The position numbers were made by a program, and so were the translations under genes. Under the pieces are notes generated by a model, which saw nothing but the letters and a program-made list of their open reading frames with translations, had not been told where the DNA came from and did not search any database. A stretch of DNA of 64,000 nucleotides from Cycas panzhihuaensis (taxonomy: Eukaryota > Cycadophyta): contig CM041465.1 in the NCBI GenBank assembly GCA_023213395.1, positions 232,569,741-232,633,740 on the forward strand, in the 5' to 3' direction. Position 1 is the first letter of the stretch; each line of letters starts with the position of its first letter. Of this stretch, positions 44,499 to 55,958 are shown piece after piece.

Positions 44499-46229
44499 CA
44501 TACTTCTTGGGCTTCTATTGTACTTTGCTACTTTGATCACTAGCATTGAGCCCCTAAAAACTTGCAACTGGTTGATCTTTGCTTCCACATCCTGAGTTAA
44601 TTCCAAGACGAGGCCCATGAATTTCGCTTTGTTGTTTGACCTCACTCCTAATCCTTTAACATAGTCCAAAATGGTGTTCCTCCAGTGGTCCCTAAGAGAT
44701 TTCCATAGTCCAATAGATTCAGTATCATGCTTAGAAGCGCCATCGAAAAATAATTGATAGTAATCTCTACTGTACTTAAGTTATCTGATAGAATTGTCCT
44801 TATAGATTGGATGATTTTCCATTGTGATTCCAAATTCTCTGGTCGTATTTACTTTGCCCTTACCCAAGGGGCGAGAGGAATGAATCACAAATTCCTAAGC
44901 ATGAGCCAGTAACTTCAGTTGGGCTTCGATACACATCCAACAAGTCGTTGTTGAAGGGGATTTGTCTTGAAATATAGACTCATTTCGGGTTAGCCAAATA
45001 AACCAATAAATGAGATAGGGAAATAATATCCAAATCTTCCCAAGCACTTGCGATTTGCCCCAAAGTTGAAAAGGCTATTTGCCCTCCTAGCTTGGCATTA
45101 TATGCTCGAGCTTAGGGTCATTTGCATCCAAGGAGGGTCTACACTTCAATATCCTGCAGACTTGATCCCAAACAACCTTGGAAAAAAGGGCATTTCATAA
45201 ATAGATGGTGTACTTTCCACACTTTGTTTACATAATACACACAATGTTGGGTTAAATATCCCTCTTTTTTGCAAATTCTCAGAGGTTAGTATGGTTTTGC
45301 GCATGACTATCCGTATGAAGTGATCTATTTTTTGAATCGATGGGTGCTCCGAATGTTGCTTCCATTTAGATGTCAACTCATGATTTTAGGAGTAGTTTCC
45401 CTTATATACACTTTTATATGTAGTCTAGAAGGAATACGAACCAGGCCTAGAGAATGAACCCCACATGAATCCATCTTGAAATTCTTGTATTCTTCATGAA
45501 TATTAGAAGGGAGATGTTGCTAATCTTCCACCCCTTTAAATGTCCAAGGAGACTTGTCCTTGGGATCTTTTTTGAAGAGACTACATACTTTGGTGAACTC
45601 TCTCCTAGTGAACCATAGTTATAGGTTGCAAACCTCTTCAAAGCTAGATAATGGTTCCATACCTTGGATTGGGTCACGTCAAACATTCGCCTTTTCCCCT
45701 ATAGCCACTTGCCACGAAATTCTTGTATTAAATATATCAATGCTTTCTTGGACTAGCTTCCATACTGGGGATCCAGTCTTGCAAATCCTTGAGTTTTGGT
45801 TTAGAATAGATTTAGGTTGCCCTCTTAAATATTTGTTAGTGGTAATCAAGGTAAACCATGAATTTGGATCTCAAAGCATGCACCATATTATCTTACATCC
45901 AAACAGTTGGGGGATGCACGAGAATAGCCTCATATCTAAACCTCCAAGCTCCTTTGATTCGCACTTGACAAGATGGAATTTCTTTTGCCTAGGGTCACAG
46001 GCATCTCTCCACAAAAATGTTCGAATTAACTTCTCCATCTATTCTGTAACACCTGTGGGCGTGAGGCTTAATGACAATAGGTAAATTGGGATGGAGGAAA
46101 GCACTACTTTCATCAAAACCACCCTTCTTGCAAATGATAACCATCTAAATGACTAGGATTGAATTCTCTACTCAATTTGATGCAACACCAACTTCCACTT
46201 TGTTGATCCTTGTCTCCTAAGGCTGATAG
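44499..46229 (-). pseudogene. LINE-2 ORF2, post-RT region and RNase H N-terminal part
   Basis: Minus strand. Following the RT comes a long decayed region with blocks typical of plant LINE ORF2, such as FLWRDACDPRQKKFHLVKC and ELGGLDMRLFSCIPQLFGCK (46040-45890), a zinc-binding-type stretch CVLCKQSVES (about 45245) and the RNase H start GVRSNNKAKFMGLVLELTQD, QVFRGSMLVIKVAKY (44640-44520). RNase H is interrupted at 44499 by the composite insertion. Confidence 0.78.
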
Positions 46230-47770
46230 GAAGATCGAGATATATAAAGAAGTTATCTCTTTCACTGATGTGGGAGCCAAAGCCCTAGTTCAACATTCGT
46301 GTTAACACATTGGAGCAATGAAGTGTCATGAGCTTAGATTTAATGTAATTTATCTTGCCTCCAGATGCTAAACAGAACCTATCCAGGATTGTTGTGATTC
46401 TTATTACTTTAGGAACAGAGGCAAATGCAAATATTAGGACATCATCATTATACTAGGTGTGAGTGATGTTTTCTAGAGATGAAGTTATAGTTGCCCTACT
46501 CTTTACCTCTTGGTTGCGTGCACTAGATAGTGACCCGCTTAAGGCTTTTGCCATCAACATATACAAGGCATGCAAGAGGGGACATCCTTTCCTGTTGCCC
46601 CTTGAGGGTCTAAAGAACTCTGTAGGGGACCTATTCACCAGAACTGCATATGAGCAGGTGCTCACACACCCTTCTATCTAGTGAATCTAATCTTTATGAA
46701 ATCCCAGTTTGGTTATGCTTCTTGACAAAAGACCCCAACGGAGGTGATCAAAAGCATTAGTGAAATCAAGCTTAGGCGTCATCAATATCCTTCGTGAAGA
46801 TTGCCCTGAGCGAATTGCCTTGTACACTATGATGACTTGATCAAGTATCTGTTTGATCTTCGTTGTCCCTCCTTGTTCACCTGATATGATATTAGGCAAT
46901 ATTTCTTGGATCCTAGTGGCCATAACTTTGGAAAACATCTTATATAAATTATTACGTAAGGATATGGATCTAAATCTTTCCAAATTGGAATCTTGATTCT
47001 CCTTTGGGATCAACACTATGAGAGTGGCATTCAAGGCTTTTGGCATCTTACTTGATCTTCTTGATTCGTCGACCATTTGAAGCAAATCCTCCTTCATAAT
47101 GTCCCAAGTTGCTTGGTAGAAGTTGGCATGTAGTCCATCCATGCTAGGGGATTTATCTAGGTGTAGTCCAAAAATTACTTGGTGTAGCTACTCTATAGTG
47201 ACTGGTTTGATAAGATTCACGTTCACTCCACATCACGTCTTGTTCATCCTTTCAATCGACTTGATCTTCTTTTAATAAGGTGGCAAATTGGTCCCTTGCT
47301 AATTCACGAAGTGCTTCTTTTGTGCATGCAATGGTCCCCCTAACAGTCTTCAATTCTACTATTCTATTCTCTATTTGATGGGCTTTGTGCGCCTTGTGAG
47401 AGAAGCATGAGTTAGTGTCTTCTAACTTAACAGAGAGCTTATGAGATCTTAGCCTTGCTACAACATCATTCTCCTTCTCCATTGTTTCTAATCTTGTGAT
47501 CAAGTGCACTTCTTTCTATCTAATGGCAGGAGTATCTTACCCGACATTCATCCTATCATTATATGCTTTAAGCATGCCCATGACCTTTTGCTACTCCTGC
47601 TTAGTCTGATTCATGACATTCGTTGTGAAGCCTTGAGCTTAATTTTGATGAACTTCACCTGGAGTGAAAAACAAAGATCTTGGTGCTCGAGAATTGAGTC
47701 TTTAACCACCATTTCTTGGATGAGGGGCAAGAATTCCTTGCGCTTAGTCATTGTTGGATTAAACTTGAAA
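46230..47770 (-). pseudogene. LINE-2 ORF2, linker and reverse transcriptase
   Basis: The linker frame is open at 47252-47509. RT starts at 47142 with MDGLHANFYQATWDIMKEDL, then LIVLIPKE, FRSISLRNNLYKMFSKVMAT, and KLDFTNAFDHLRW with its catalytic Asp (about 46765). After a shift, 46453-46665 has SYAVLVNRSPTEFFRPSRG, then a stop, then YNDDVLIFA (46438-46452) in the place of FADD; both Asp are kept. The enzyme would prime reverse transcription at a nicked target. Confidence 0.85.
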
Positions 47771-48502
47771 TGAGAAGATCTAAAGTTGAGGAGCTTCCAT
47801 CCTTAATAGGACGAGGGCGTGGTCAGATTGACTTCTTGATTGGATGCTAGCTTCTACATCTGTTGTTTCTGCTATAGATTTGAAAACTAGGAACCTGGCT
47901 AGCCTTTTAAGAATTAGGGATTGTTTGTACCTCCTATTAGAGCATGAAAACATCCCATTAGCTATTTCAATGTCCACAAGTTTGCTCTCTTCCATCATGT
48001 TAGCAACTAATCCTACATTAGGATTCAAGAGAGAATGCTCATCAAGTTTCTCTTTGGGATGCAATATTAAATTGAAATTGCCTCCTACTATATAGTTTTG
48101 GATATGCTTGGCATTCCCATCTTGTGTGACCTCATTCCAACACTCTCTTGCTAAAGAGGGGTGATTTGGCCAATATACGTTTGTAACATTAAATATTGTG
48201 TCAAATCCCAACACCTGAAACTTGCATTTGATTCAATTCTCACACTTGACCATACCTATCATCTGGAGTGATCTATTGTTTCGTATGGTGGCATTACCTT
48301 TAGATTGTCCCCGAGCACCAACACTCTCAATGGAATAACTTCTACCTTTCCAAGTATGATTCCAATTTATAGATTCCTTTTCAGACAACTTGGTCTCTTG
48401 AAGAAGAAGAACATCATGGTTCCACTCCTTGATTTGTTCCATTAGAGTTTGTTTTGTTGAGGATGAATCCAAACCTCTCACATTCCATGATATGATAATC
48501 AT
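47771..48502 (-). pseudogene. LINE-2 ORF2, endonuclease domain
   Basis: ORF2 starts at ATG 48502: MIIISWNVRGLDSSSTKQ, then LLLQETKLSE, the start of an exonuclease-endonuclease-phosphatase domain. After a break near 48225 it continues at 48214-47780 with YIVGGNFNLILHPKEKL and SQSDHALVLL (catalytic SDH). One Asp of GDFN is Asn in GGNFN. This domain nicks the target DNA. Confidence 0.87.
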
Positions 48503-49966
48503 CTCCTTCCCTGGCAGGAGAGAATTTTCCCAACCTTAGTGACTCTTTCATTGACATTCAAGTTCTCAACCATCTGGTTGTCCAAGGTGAGCTTATTGTT
48601 GAATATACACAATTGGGATTGAGTACCACTTTTGACTCCTTTCGTTGGCTCCTTGTGATGGGTTTCCTTATTTGTTGCCTTGCCTTGCTTCCTCTTCTTA
48701 GTCTCCCCGCAGTCCATGTTAGCCTCATTAATTGACATCGACTCTATGCATTTCAAAGTCCTTGACATCCCCTCTGCAACGTGCTTGGTGGTGGTTACAC
48801 CTTTGAGCGAATCTTCCTTGACCATGCCTTCTACAACTATGCCTAGATTTTGCATATTTGGCACCGAATCAACATCTTATGAAGCATCACTCGAACAAAA
48901 GGATGGTGCTGGATTGGTTTGGTTGTCCTTGTTTTGACCGTTGGCCTCTTCTTTAGTCCCATCCCCACTTTCTAGTGGTCATTGTGCCTGGGTAGCGAGT
49001 GGTTCGAGCTCATGGCACTCACTACCCATGGACTCATCGAATCTAGATAATGCTTGAAACTTATTGGATACCCCTTGGTTCTACCTTGGCCCATAATCGC
49101 CTAACCCATTTTGAATTGATATTTCTTCAAAGTAAGGACAAGGCCCTCATCTTTCCTAGGATCTATTGATGATTTGGGATTAGAACCCTTCTTAGGACAT
49201 TCAAGCACAAACTGCCCATGTTAGTGGCAACAACCACACTTCTACAAGACTTGTTCATAATTTAAATCTTGTATCTAGGAACAATCATCCATGATGATTT
49301 TAACCTGTCCAAGGTGGTCATCAGACACATCTATCTTAACATAAATGCATGTGAGAGGTTTGGCCCTCTGTTAGGTGGTTACCTTTGTTGTCCTTAAAAG
49401 TTGCCCAGTGGATAATCCAATAGCCTCAAAGGATTTCTTGCTTCACAAATGTAAGGGAAGGAAAGGGAACTTAACCCACACAAGGATGGTGTTTGGAGTT
49501 TCTTGCCTTGAGTCATAGGATGGGTACCAATACTTCATAAATTGTCCACTATTTCAAAGATTATGTCCTTATCGTGAGTGCTTTAAAATATAACAACAAA
49601 GAATCCACAACCCACGTTATAGGCCTTGGGTCCCTGAGAGATATGAGTAATCCATTTGGCACGAATCCATGAGTTAAACCCTTTCGGAGATGGCTAGAGA
49701 TTTAAAAATCGACAAATCTTTCCTCCCACAGATAGGGAACCAAAAACCTCAGAGAACAAACTTGTGTCAAGCACAATGCAAGAATTGCTCAACTTGCGCT
49801 TGACATGGGCGCCTCGAGTGATGGGCCACTTCTTCCCCCTTATTGCCTGATTAGGATGCAGGGGCAGGGAGTCACCCTCCCAGTGTGAGGGTGAACTTGG
49901 TGCAGCCATCGACATAAACCAGATTAAAACCCTCCCAACAAACAAACAACAACCACCTACATCCAC
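48499..49966 (-). pseudogene. LINE-2 ORF1
   Basis: The last 121 codons (48864-48499) are open and end in TGA overlapping the ORF2 ATG by 4 nt (ATGA, 48499-48502). Further upstream the minus strand shows a DUF4283-like region with decayed frame and a knuckle C-x2-C-x4-H-x4-C (KCGCCHQHGQ-like, about 49235) as in plant L1 ORF1. The first open part, 49694-49966, includes MAAPSSPSHWEGDSLPLHPN. ORF1 binds the element RNA. Several stops lie in between. Confidence 0.7.
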
Positions 49967-49984
49967 TAGCTCTTTTCTTTCCTC

Positions 49985-50560
49985 CCCTTAAATTTTGCTC
50001 GAAATGCATTAGAAGGTTCTCCTTCATTATTATTTCTTAATAATTGTTCATGTTATAGTAGTAGACCTTCCAAATCATTAAAGGTGATAGTGTTGAGTTT
50101 ATTTATCATCATAAAAATCGTGACACAACTTTCATATCTTGGGCAAACTCTTTAGAACTGAGATAGTCATCTCCCTATTGGTGCCAAAATTGTCAATGGT
50201 ACTCAATTGATTTCCGATACCCTTGACTTGTTGAATATGGTTAATTATAGATTCGGTCAACTTTTGACTGTACAATTGATTTCTCAGCATCATGGCCCAC
50301 GTATCACTCTTAGTTTCAAAGAAAGAAAGTATTGTGTCCTTGGTTTCTTTAGGTGTCAAGGCATTTGAAACATGTCTTATAAGTTGCCATTAATTGACAA
50401 ATTGCTAGTCCCTGGTGCCACTCTATCCTTAACATTGACTTTTGCGTAAGCAACAACATTTGTGACATCTTTGACAACTTTCCCTTCAACATGTTGCTAT
50501 AGACCATTCATCATTAATTAAAACATTTCTACTCAACATTTTTTGAAAAGCTAAAAGACA
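49985..50560 (-). pseudogene. Cop-E gag, 5' part
   Basis: On the minus strand, copia gag pieces: MTPKETKDTILSFFETKSDT, IINHIQQVKGIGNQLSTIDN and ISVLKSLPKI (50359-50132), then NTITFNDLEGLLLQHEQLL and NAFRAKFKGRKEK ending at about 49985, where LINE-2 ORF1 begins. The rest of the gag tail and zinc knuckle resume at 37856, beyond LINE-2. Confidence 0.75.
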
Positions 50561-51785
50561 CACCACAATACACGAAAACACCACACAGGGCATTAAATTA
50601 TTTGAGTATACCACCAAAAATTTACCTTTTTAAATGAATATCTTATGTTTTTGGTCTATGGTCACCACATAAAGCAGCAAAATGAGCAACAAATTGTCAA
50701 TCACCACATAGGGTGTTGGAAATTCACTAAGTGATCACTCTAAAGGATGGTTGTGTTTTCAGAATTTCAAAATGATAACCTATGGGGCTAGAAGTGGTCT
50801 TAGTACTTTTTCTCTGTAAGTACAACTAGGGGCTAAATTCTTCGGGATTAAAAAATTGGACTCCAAAATATATATAAAATGATTTAATTAATTAAACATA
50901 TACTTTGGAAAAAATGAAAATTTGAAAAATAGCTTGTCAATTTAAACTTGGCAAATTGGAGCAATTCCTATAGCTTCAAAATTCATATTTGAGTTTAAGT
51001 TTTTAGTTGGAATCTAGTTGATGTGGTCCTATGCTTCTTTTCAAAGCATCTTCATCTTTAACGAGAGATTTCATAGCTCAATTTTCTCACTTTGCTTTGC
51101 AATGGTGGTGGCCAAATAGACATTCAATGGATACCTTTCATTTGCTTTTGAATTCAAACTTTGGCTTTGTGGCATCTTAGCTCGTGATTTCTCTCCTTTA
51201 GGGGATCTTCATGTCTCATCGCAACATTTTAGATGGTATTTCCTCCTGCCAAGCAACTCTCTTTCAACATGGAGAGTAGGGCCCTAGGCTCTTAATGTTT
51301 CTGTTTGCCTTTTGTGGGTGTTCCTTCCCTTTGGGAGTAATTATTTTCTCTGGTTCATGGATTTCAACCTCTAACTTATGAGCCTCTCTTTTCTTTGTTT
51401 GAAGATTTGACTTTGTATGGGTTTGCCTTAGCTTGTGGTTTCCTTTGACTCCACCATAGTGTCCTTTTCATGGGTCTTAGCAATCTCACCTAGGACTTCT
51501 TTGTTTAGGCTTTTCAAAAATTTCTAATGTCTATAATTTCTCCAACACTTTCTTTAGGCATAATAGCTTCACAAATATTTCCTTGGGGCTTGCAATTCCA
51601 TTGCTACTTCATAACTTCTCTAGTGAATTCTTCCTGAAACAAAATCTTTAGTTCCAAATTCATTTTTTGAATTTAAGAAATCAACACAATAACTTTGCAA
51701 ACTTTTAACAATTGTGTTCCACAAAATTTCTAACTCCATGAAGGATTCTGGGATCATCAAACTAACTCTCCTCTTATGGGAACTT
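50561..51785 (-). other. Cop-E gag start and leader
   Basis: 1.2 kb with no frame that I can assign. The gag N-terminus should lie near its left end but is too decayed to place. Confidence 0.45.
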
Positions 51786-51798
51786 GGCTTTGATACCA
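51786..51798 (-). other. Primer-binding site of Cop-E (initiator-Met type, one mismatch)
   Basis: TGGTATCAAAGCC on the minus strand, two bases after the LTR end. The same variant occurs in G1. Confidence 0.8.
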
Positions 51799-51800
51799 AA

Positions 51801-52151
51801 TGTGAGAAAAATACGAGTCAAGGATAGAATTGTAACACAAACATTTCTTAGGTAGAATTAGTCTACCTTAAAGTTTTTTCCATCATTCAACAAGAACTTT
51901 GAATGTATGTATAATATCGGGTACATGTATTAGTACAACTTGATATTAATAACTATGCATTAGACTAGTAATTGCCCTGACGCATGTCACTTGCCCACTG
52001 AGGACTTTGTAAGTACTGTGGACACACCATACATTGAGTGTTGACTTATGTGCCTCACCTAGATAACTCTTAGGGCATACTAGGATTACGACATTAAGTT
52101 ATGACCCTAAGCTGTACCCTAATATTAATAATGTAAACATTAATTCTAACA
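51801..52151 (-). repeat. 5' LTR of Cop-E
   Basis: 351 bp from TGTTAGAATTAATG to TTTTTCTCACA on the minus strand. The 3' LTR is missing because Cop-E is cut at 34697. Confidence 0.75.
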
Positions 52152-53280
52152 AATACTTTTGTTTTATTTCATATCTTGTATTAGGACTAGGAGAATTGTT
52201 ATGTTTTTTGGTTTCCAAGCAACTCTTCTATTCATTTAATCTATATTTTTTGTGATATGGGTTGATTATTCGATGGGTAACCACTTGAACATTATAGATA
52301 TGATGTTTTTCCGCCTTAATGATTTTGTAAATGCATTTCATTTCAATTCGCTTGCATGTTTGTGTTGTTATTATTCTCTTGTAATCCATTGCATTATATT
52401 TGCTATTTGTTGTAAAATGTATGTGTATTTGGGATTCATCACAAATTTTTTTATTTGATGCAGTCATCTATTGTATGCTCTAGGTAATTGAAGGGTGGAG
52501 GGAACCACGTAGTTGATCTTTGATGTTTGCTAGCTTTGGCTTCAACCTTTTTAATTTCATATATGTGTGTGTGTGTTTTAAAATATATATCGTAAGGACC
52601 TTAATTCATCAATTTGAATTTGTGCTCTCATTTTGTTCTTTAGGCATGCACTTGTGCTCATTGTCTTCATTTTGGCAGTTTAAAAGGATTCACCATTGCT
52701 TATCTTGGCCCTATTCTTGATGATAATGTTTATTCTTCCATCATAATCTCGGATGGTCTTTTTGTGCATTTGTTTAATCTCCCCTAGGCTTTGATATATG
52801 GTTTTGTGAGATCCCTTAGTATTTGATAGTTAACAAGAGCTATTCAATTTGTTTCCATGATGGATTGGATGTAGTTACATTAGAAGCATAAACTTTTGTA
52901 GTTATTTTGATGAAGAGTTATATTGCTATTATGTACTTGATGTATGATGCTAGTATTTATTTACTTATGTGGCAATGTATTTGGATACAAAAGCTATTTG
53001 AATAAGGTCCTTGTGTGTGCACTGACAAAGGCATGGATATTAGCGAAATTATGTTTGTATCTACAAATACATTTCCTACTTGTTTCTTGCTATGTTGGTG
53101 GTCGTTGTAATATTTGTGGATTGAAGTTTATTGTTGTTGCTCGTTAGCTTGTACATTTTCTTTTATCAATATCAAGTATATGTGGCTAATTTTACATAGT
53201 GACGACAATTGAGAACTCTCTTATTTCATGAAGTCTCTTATATTATTTGAGAGCTCTCTAATTATGTACTTGTTTTTTAG
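52152..53280. other. No gene assigned; possibly intron of the helicase-like gene
   Basis: T-rich on the plus strand, ending in a good splice acceptor (TTGTTTTTTAG, to 53280). I see no upstream exon. Cop-E lies directly to the left. Confidence 0.4.
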
Positions 53281-53665
53281 GTTCTCAGATGCTTTCAATT
53301 TTTTGATTCAATTGCCAAAAGAAATTCATATTTGGTGCGCATATCAAGATGTTATGTGGCCTCTTTTGGAGCCATTTTGTAGTTATTTTGAATATAAACA
53401 AGATGACTTGCCACTTAAGGTTCTTTGGAAGAGGGTTTGCAAAGAGTTACAAAGATGTACCCAATGTATTGTCCAACACCACAAAGCCCAAGAGCTCTAC
53501 AAGTCCGAGTTTGAGGATGAAATTGTTCGACCTCTTCTTACTGTTTTACAAACTCTTGATGAGGAAAGGGTGGCTGAGCATCTTAAAGATATTAACTCAA
53601 GGGCTCGAGAGAAAAAACTTGATGCTGAGAAGGATTATCCAGAAGTTGTTAGTGCCTTATTTGAG
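53281..53665 (+). pseudogene. Exon of a SEN1/senataxin-like helicase gene, probably a fragment
   Basis: A 385-bp exon bounded by TTTTTTAG/ and GAG/GTATGT, entering in phase 2 and leaving in phase 0. It encodes 128 clean codons, including KEIHIWCAYQDVMWPLLEPF, LWKRVCKELQRCTQCIVQHH and LLTVLQTLDEERVAEHLKDI. From memory this resembles an N-terminal, non-helicase region of large plant SEN1-like proteins (family linked to R-loop and RNA processing). Codons are intact, unlike the transposons around it. The next exon is decayed and no other exon was found, so I call it a pseudogene fragment; a gene with very long introns is the alternative. Confidence 0.6.
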
Positions 53666-53949
53666 GTATGTATTATTACTTTAACATTATACACTATCTG
53701 GATACATCTTTGTTTTGCAAGTTTCTAAGAAGTATTGAATTGCTCCTCTTCTTTGCAATATTTGGTCTTGCGTAACTAGGAGTTCTAGATCAACATTTTC
53801 TTGTCATTACTTTATTGTAGCATAAATGTCAAATGTTGATGAAATGGTTGTCTTATTGCACATCATTCTTTATTTATATAATATGATTGATTTTGATGGG
53901 ATTATTATAGCCATGTTCAATTTTCAAGAACTTGGAACATTGTGTGCAG

Positions 53950-53973
53950 GTTTTATGCCTTGTTGTTTTGTAA
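53950..53973 (+). pseudogene. Start of the following helicase exon, broken by a stop
   Basis: After an acceptor GTGTGCAG the sequence encodes V-L-C-L-V-V-L-stop. In SEN1-like proteins the preceding segment is followed by a V-L-M-F-P-V-L-L stretch, so this looks like the next exon with a TAA at 53971. The match is short. Confidence 0.4.
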
Positions 53974-55332
53974 ATACTCCTCATGCTAACCTTATTGATT
54001 GATGTTTACGTAGGAAACCAATGCTCATCAATTTGGTAACTCAATACTCGTGGAATATTTATTGAAATATTCTACTAAAATATCTAATTGTAATTGGGAC
54101 TAACTAGACTAAACAATAAGAAATTTGTCATAATTCATTGAAATTTGTAATAAATGCCTTGCCCATTGTTTTTCCAAGTCATTTAGTTTGGTCACTCAAC
54201 CACAGGTAACTCTTAATGATTGTAATTACTTCATGTTTATCCCAACGACAAGAGGATGCTAACACAATGATTGTAGTTACTATGTTTATCTTGCTAACAA
54301 AAGAATGTTAAGTGAATTGCTTGAGCTAGCTTAATGTTGTTTGATCTTGGAAAATTGGGATTTTAATTGAAAATTTGGTCTGCTAGACCTCAAAGGGGAC
54401 CTCCACTTAGTATATTTAGCAATTAAATTTATTTTATTTGAGGGCTTGTGGTAGCTTTGACTCTTTTATAGTCATAGGCACTACTTCTTTTGGTTTTATG
54501 GAAAAATTAATGAAGCACTTGTTATGGGTACATGAATTTTCGTTGCAATTTCTCATGTCTTAATTAGTTGGCGAGTGCAAACCATTGTATTTCAAGCATA
54601 CTATTTTTGTGATTTCAATTGTGTTCTTGGATGGTTGAATGTCTCTCTTTGTGATTTTTGTGTTGGTTGGCGTTGCTTTGTTTTACTTGAGCTTGGGGTG
54701 TTCTCATTTTATTAACATTGATATATTGTTGAATCATCTCGTGCATGGTCGTGCCATATTGTTGAAAGGTGTCCTGAATTTTGTTATAGCTTATTTCCAT
54801 ATGTTTGCAAACATTCATTTAGAGTTGTGTTTGCGAACACTTTTGGCTGGGTTCATATTTGACTTGCTTGATCATTGTTTTTAGAATTGTAAATGTAAGC
54901 TATTGGTTGCTTGATCATAGTTTCTCTATTATTTTGGCTAATTCTTCTTTGGTGTCATCCATTGTTATTTGAACCTTCTAATGGGCCACATATGGTATCT
55001 TTTCTGGATGGTTTCGAGCTTTTGCATGTTATCTAATCTTTAGGAGTTGTTGTTGTGTTGGTTGCTTTCAGTATTGTTTTTGTGGTGGTAATTGTTTCTA
55101 ATGCACCACTTTTCTTATTGTCATTAGTATTACTAGTCTGATGATTCTCTTTTGGATTGCCTCTAATACTTGTGGACTATCCTTTGGTTGTTGTCATTGT
55201 TGGGAGCTTTTGTTGTTTTAGTTGTTGATTATTACCTTTTTCCACTCTTGCTCCACCTGTAGGTTCTCTTCTTGAGGCTAGTTTGCTTCCTTCCTGTCGG
55301 TGTCCTCTTGACTACTTGTTTTAGTTGATTGC
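53974..55332. other. No recognisable gene
   Basis: AT-rich DNA. Open frames at 54615-54884 on both strands match nothing I know. It may be remaining intron or decayed repeat. Confidence 0.4.
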
Positions 55333-55622
55333 CTTGGGGAATTCCTTAATTGAATCTTGGATAATGGGTTAAGCTAGTTTTTTTGTTGCTTCATTTATTG
55401 CAATATTGTTTGTGATGCCATTTCTATTGATATTGCATGTAGTTTTGCATCTATATTTTTACCTAGTAATTAGTCGTGCTTTGGTTACCTAGGGAATTTC
55501 TTAATGGTATCTTGGGTTGTGGGCTAAAATAGTATTCTTGCTACTTTGTCTTTTGCAATATTCCCTTTGATGCTATTTTTATTGATATTGCATATAGTCA
55601 TGCCTCTAAATGTTTACCTAGT
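55333..55622 (+). repeat. Diverged tandem duplication, ~155-bp unit
   Basis: Two copies start near 55333 (GGGGAATTCCTTAATTGAAT) and 55488 (AGGGAATTTCTTAATGGTAT). Both end in TTTACCTAGT. The Cop-F LTR begins within the end of the second copy. Confidence 0.7.
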
Positions 55623-55947
55623 TGTGAGGAAACATGAAGTTATAAATCATGTATTTTTGAACTATAGAATCTCGTTCATACACAACTAGCAAACATCAAA
55701 GAGCAAAGTACATAGTGCATAGGTTTTACATGGGTAAACCTTTTCATAAAAAAACCCACCACAAGGATCAATAGATCACATTGATTCCTTCCACTTGATT
55801 GGTTTTACAATGGACTTGGGGATCTTTTATAATCCCCAAACGGTATGTCCAACCCTTGATTGTGGCTCTCTAAAATTCACACCTTTTGACTTAACTCACC
55901 ACAATTAACATTAATTGTGTGGTTTAGTATAAGTTGCCATGCTAACA
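55623..55947 (-). repeat. 3' LTR of Cop-F
   Basis: 325 bp; on the minus strand TGTTAGCATGGC to CCTCACA, preceded by the purine tract TTAAGGGGGAA (55948-55958). A 5' LTR copy was not found to the right of 60930. Confidence 0.75.
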
Positions 55948-55958
55948 TTCCCCCTTAA

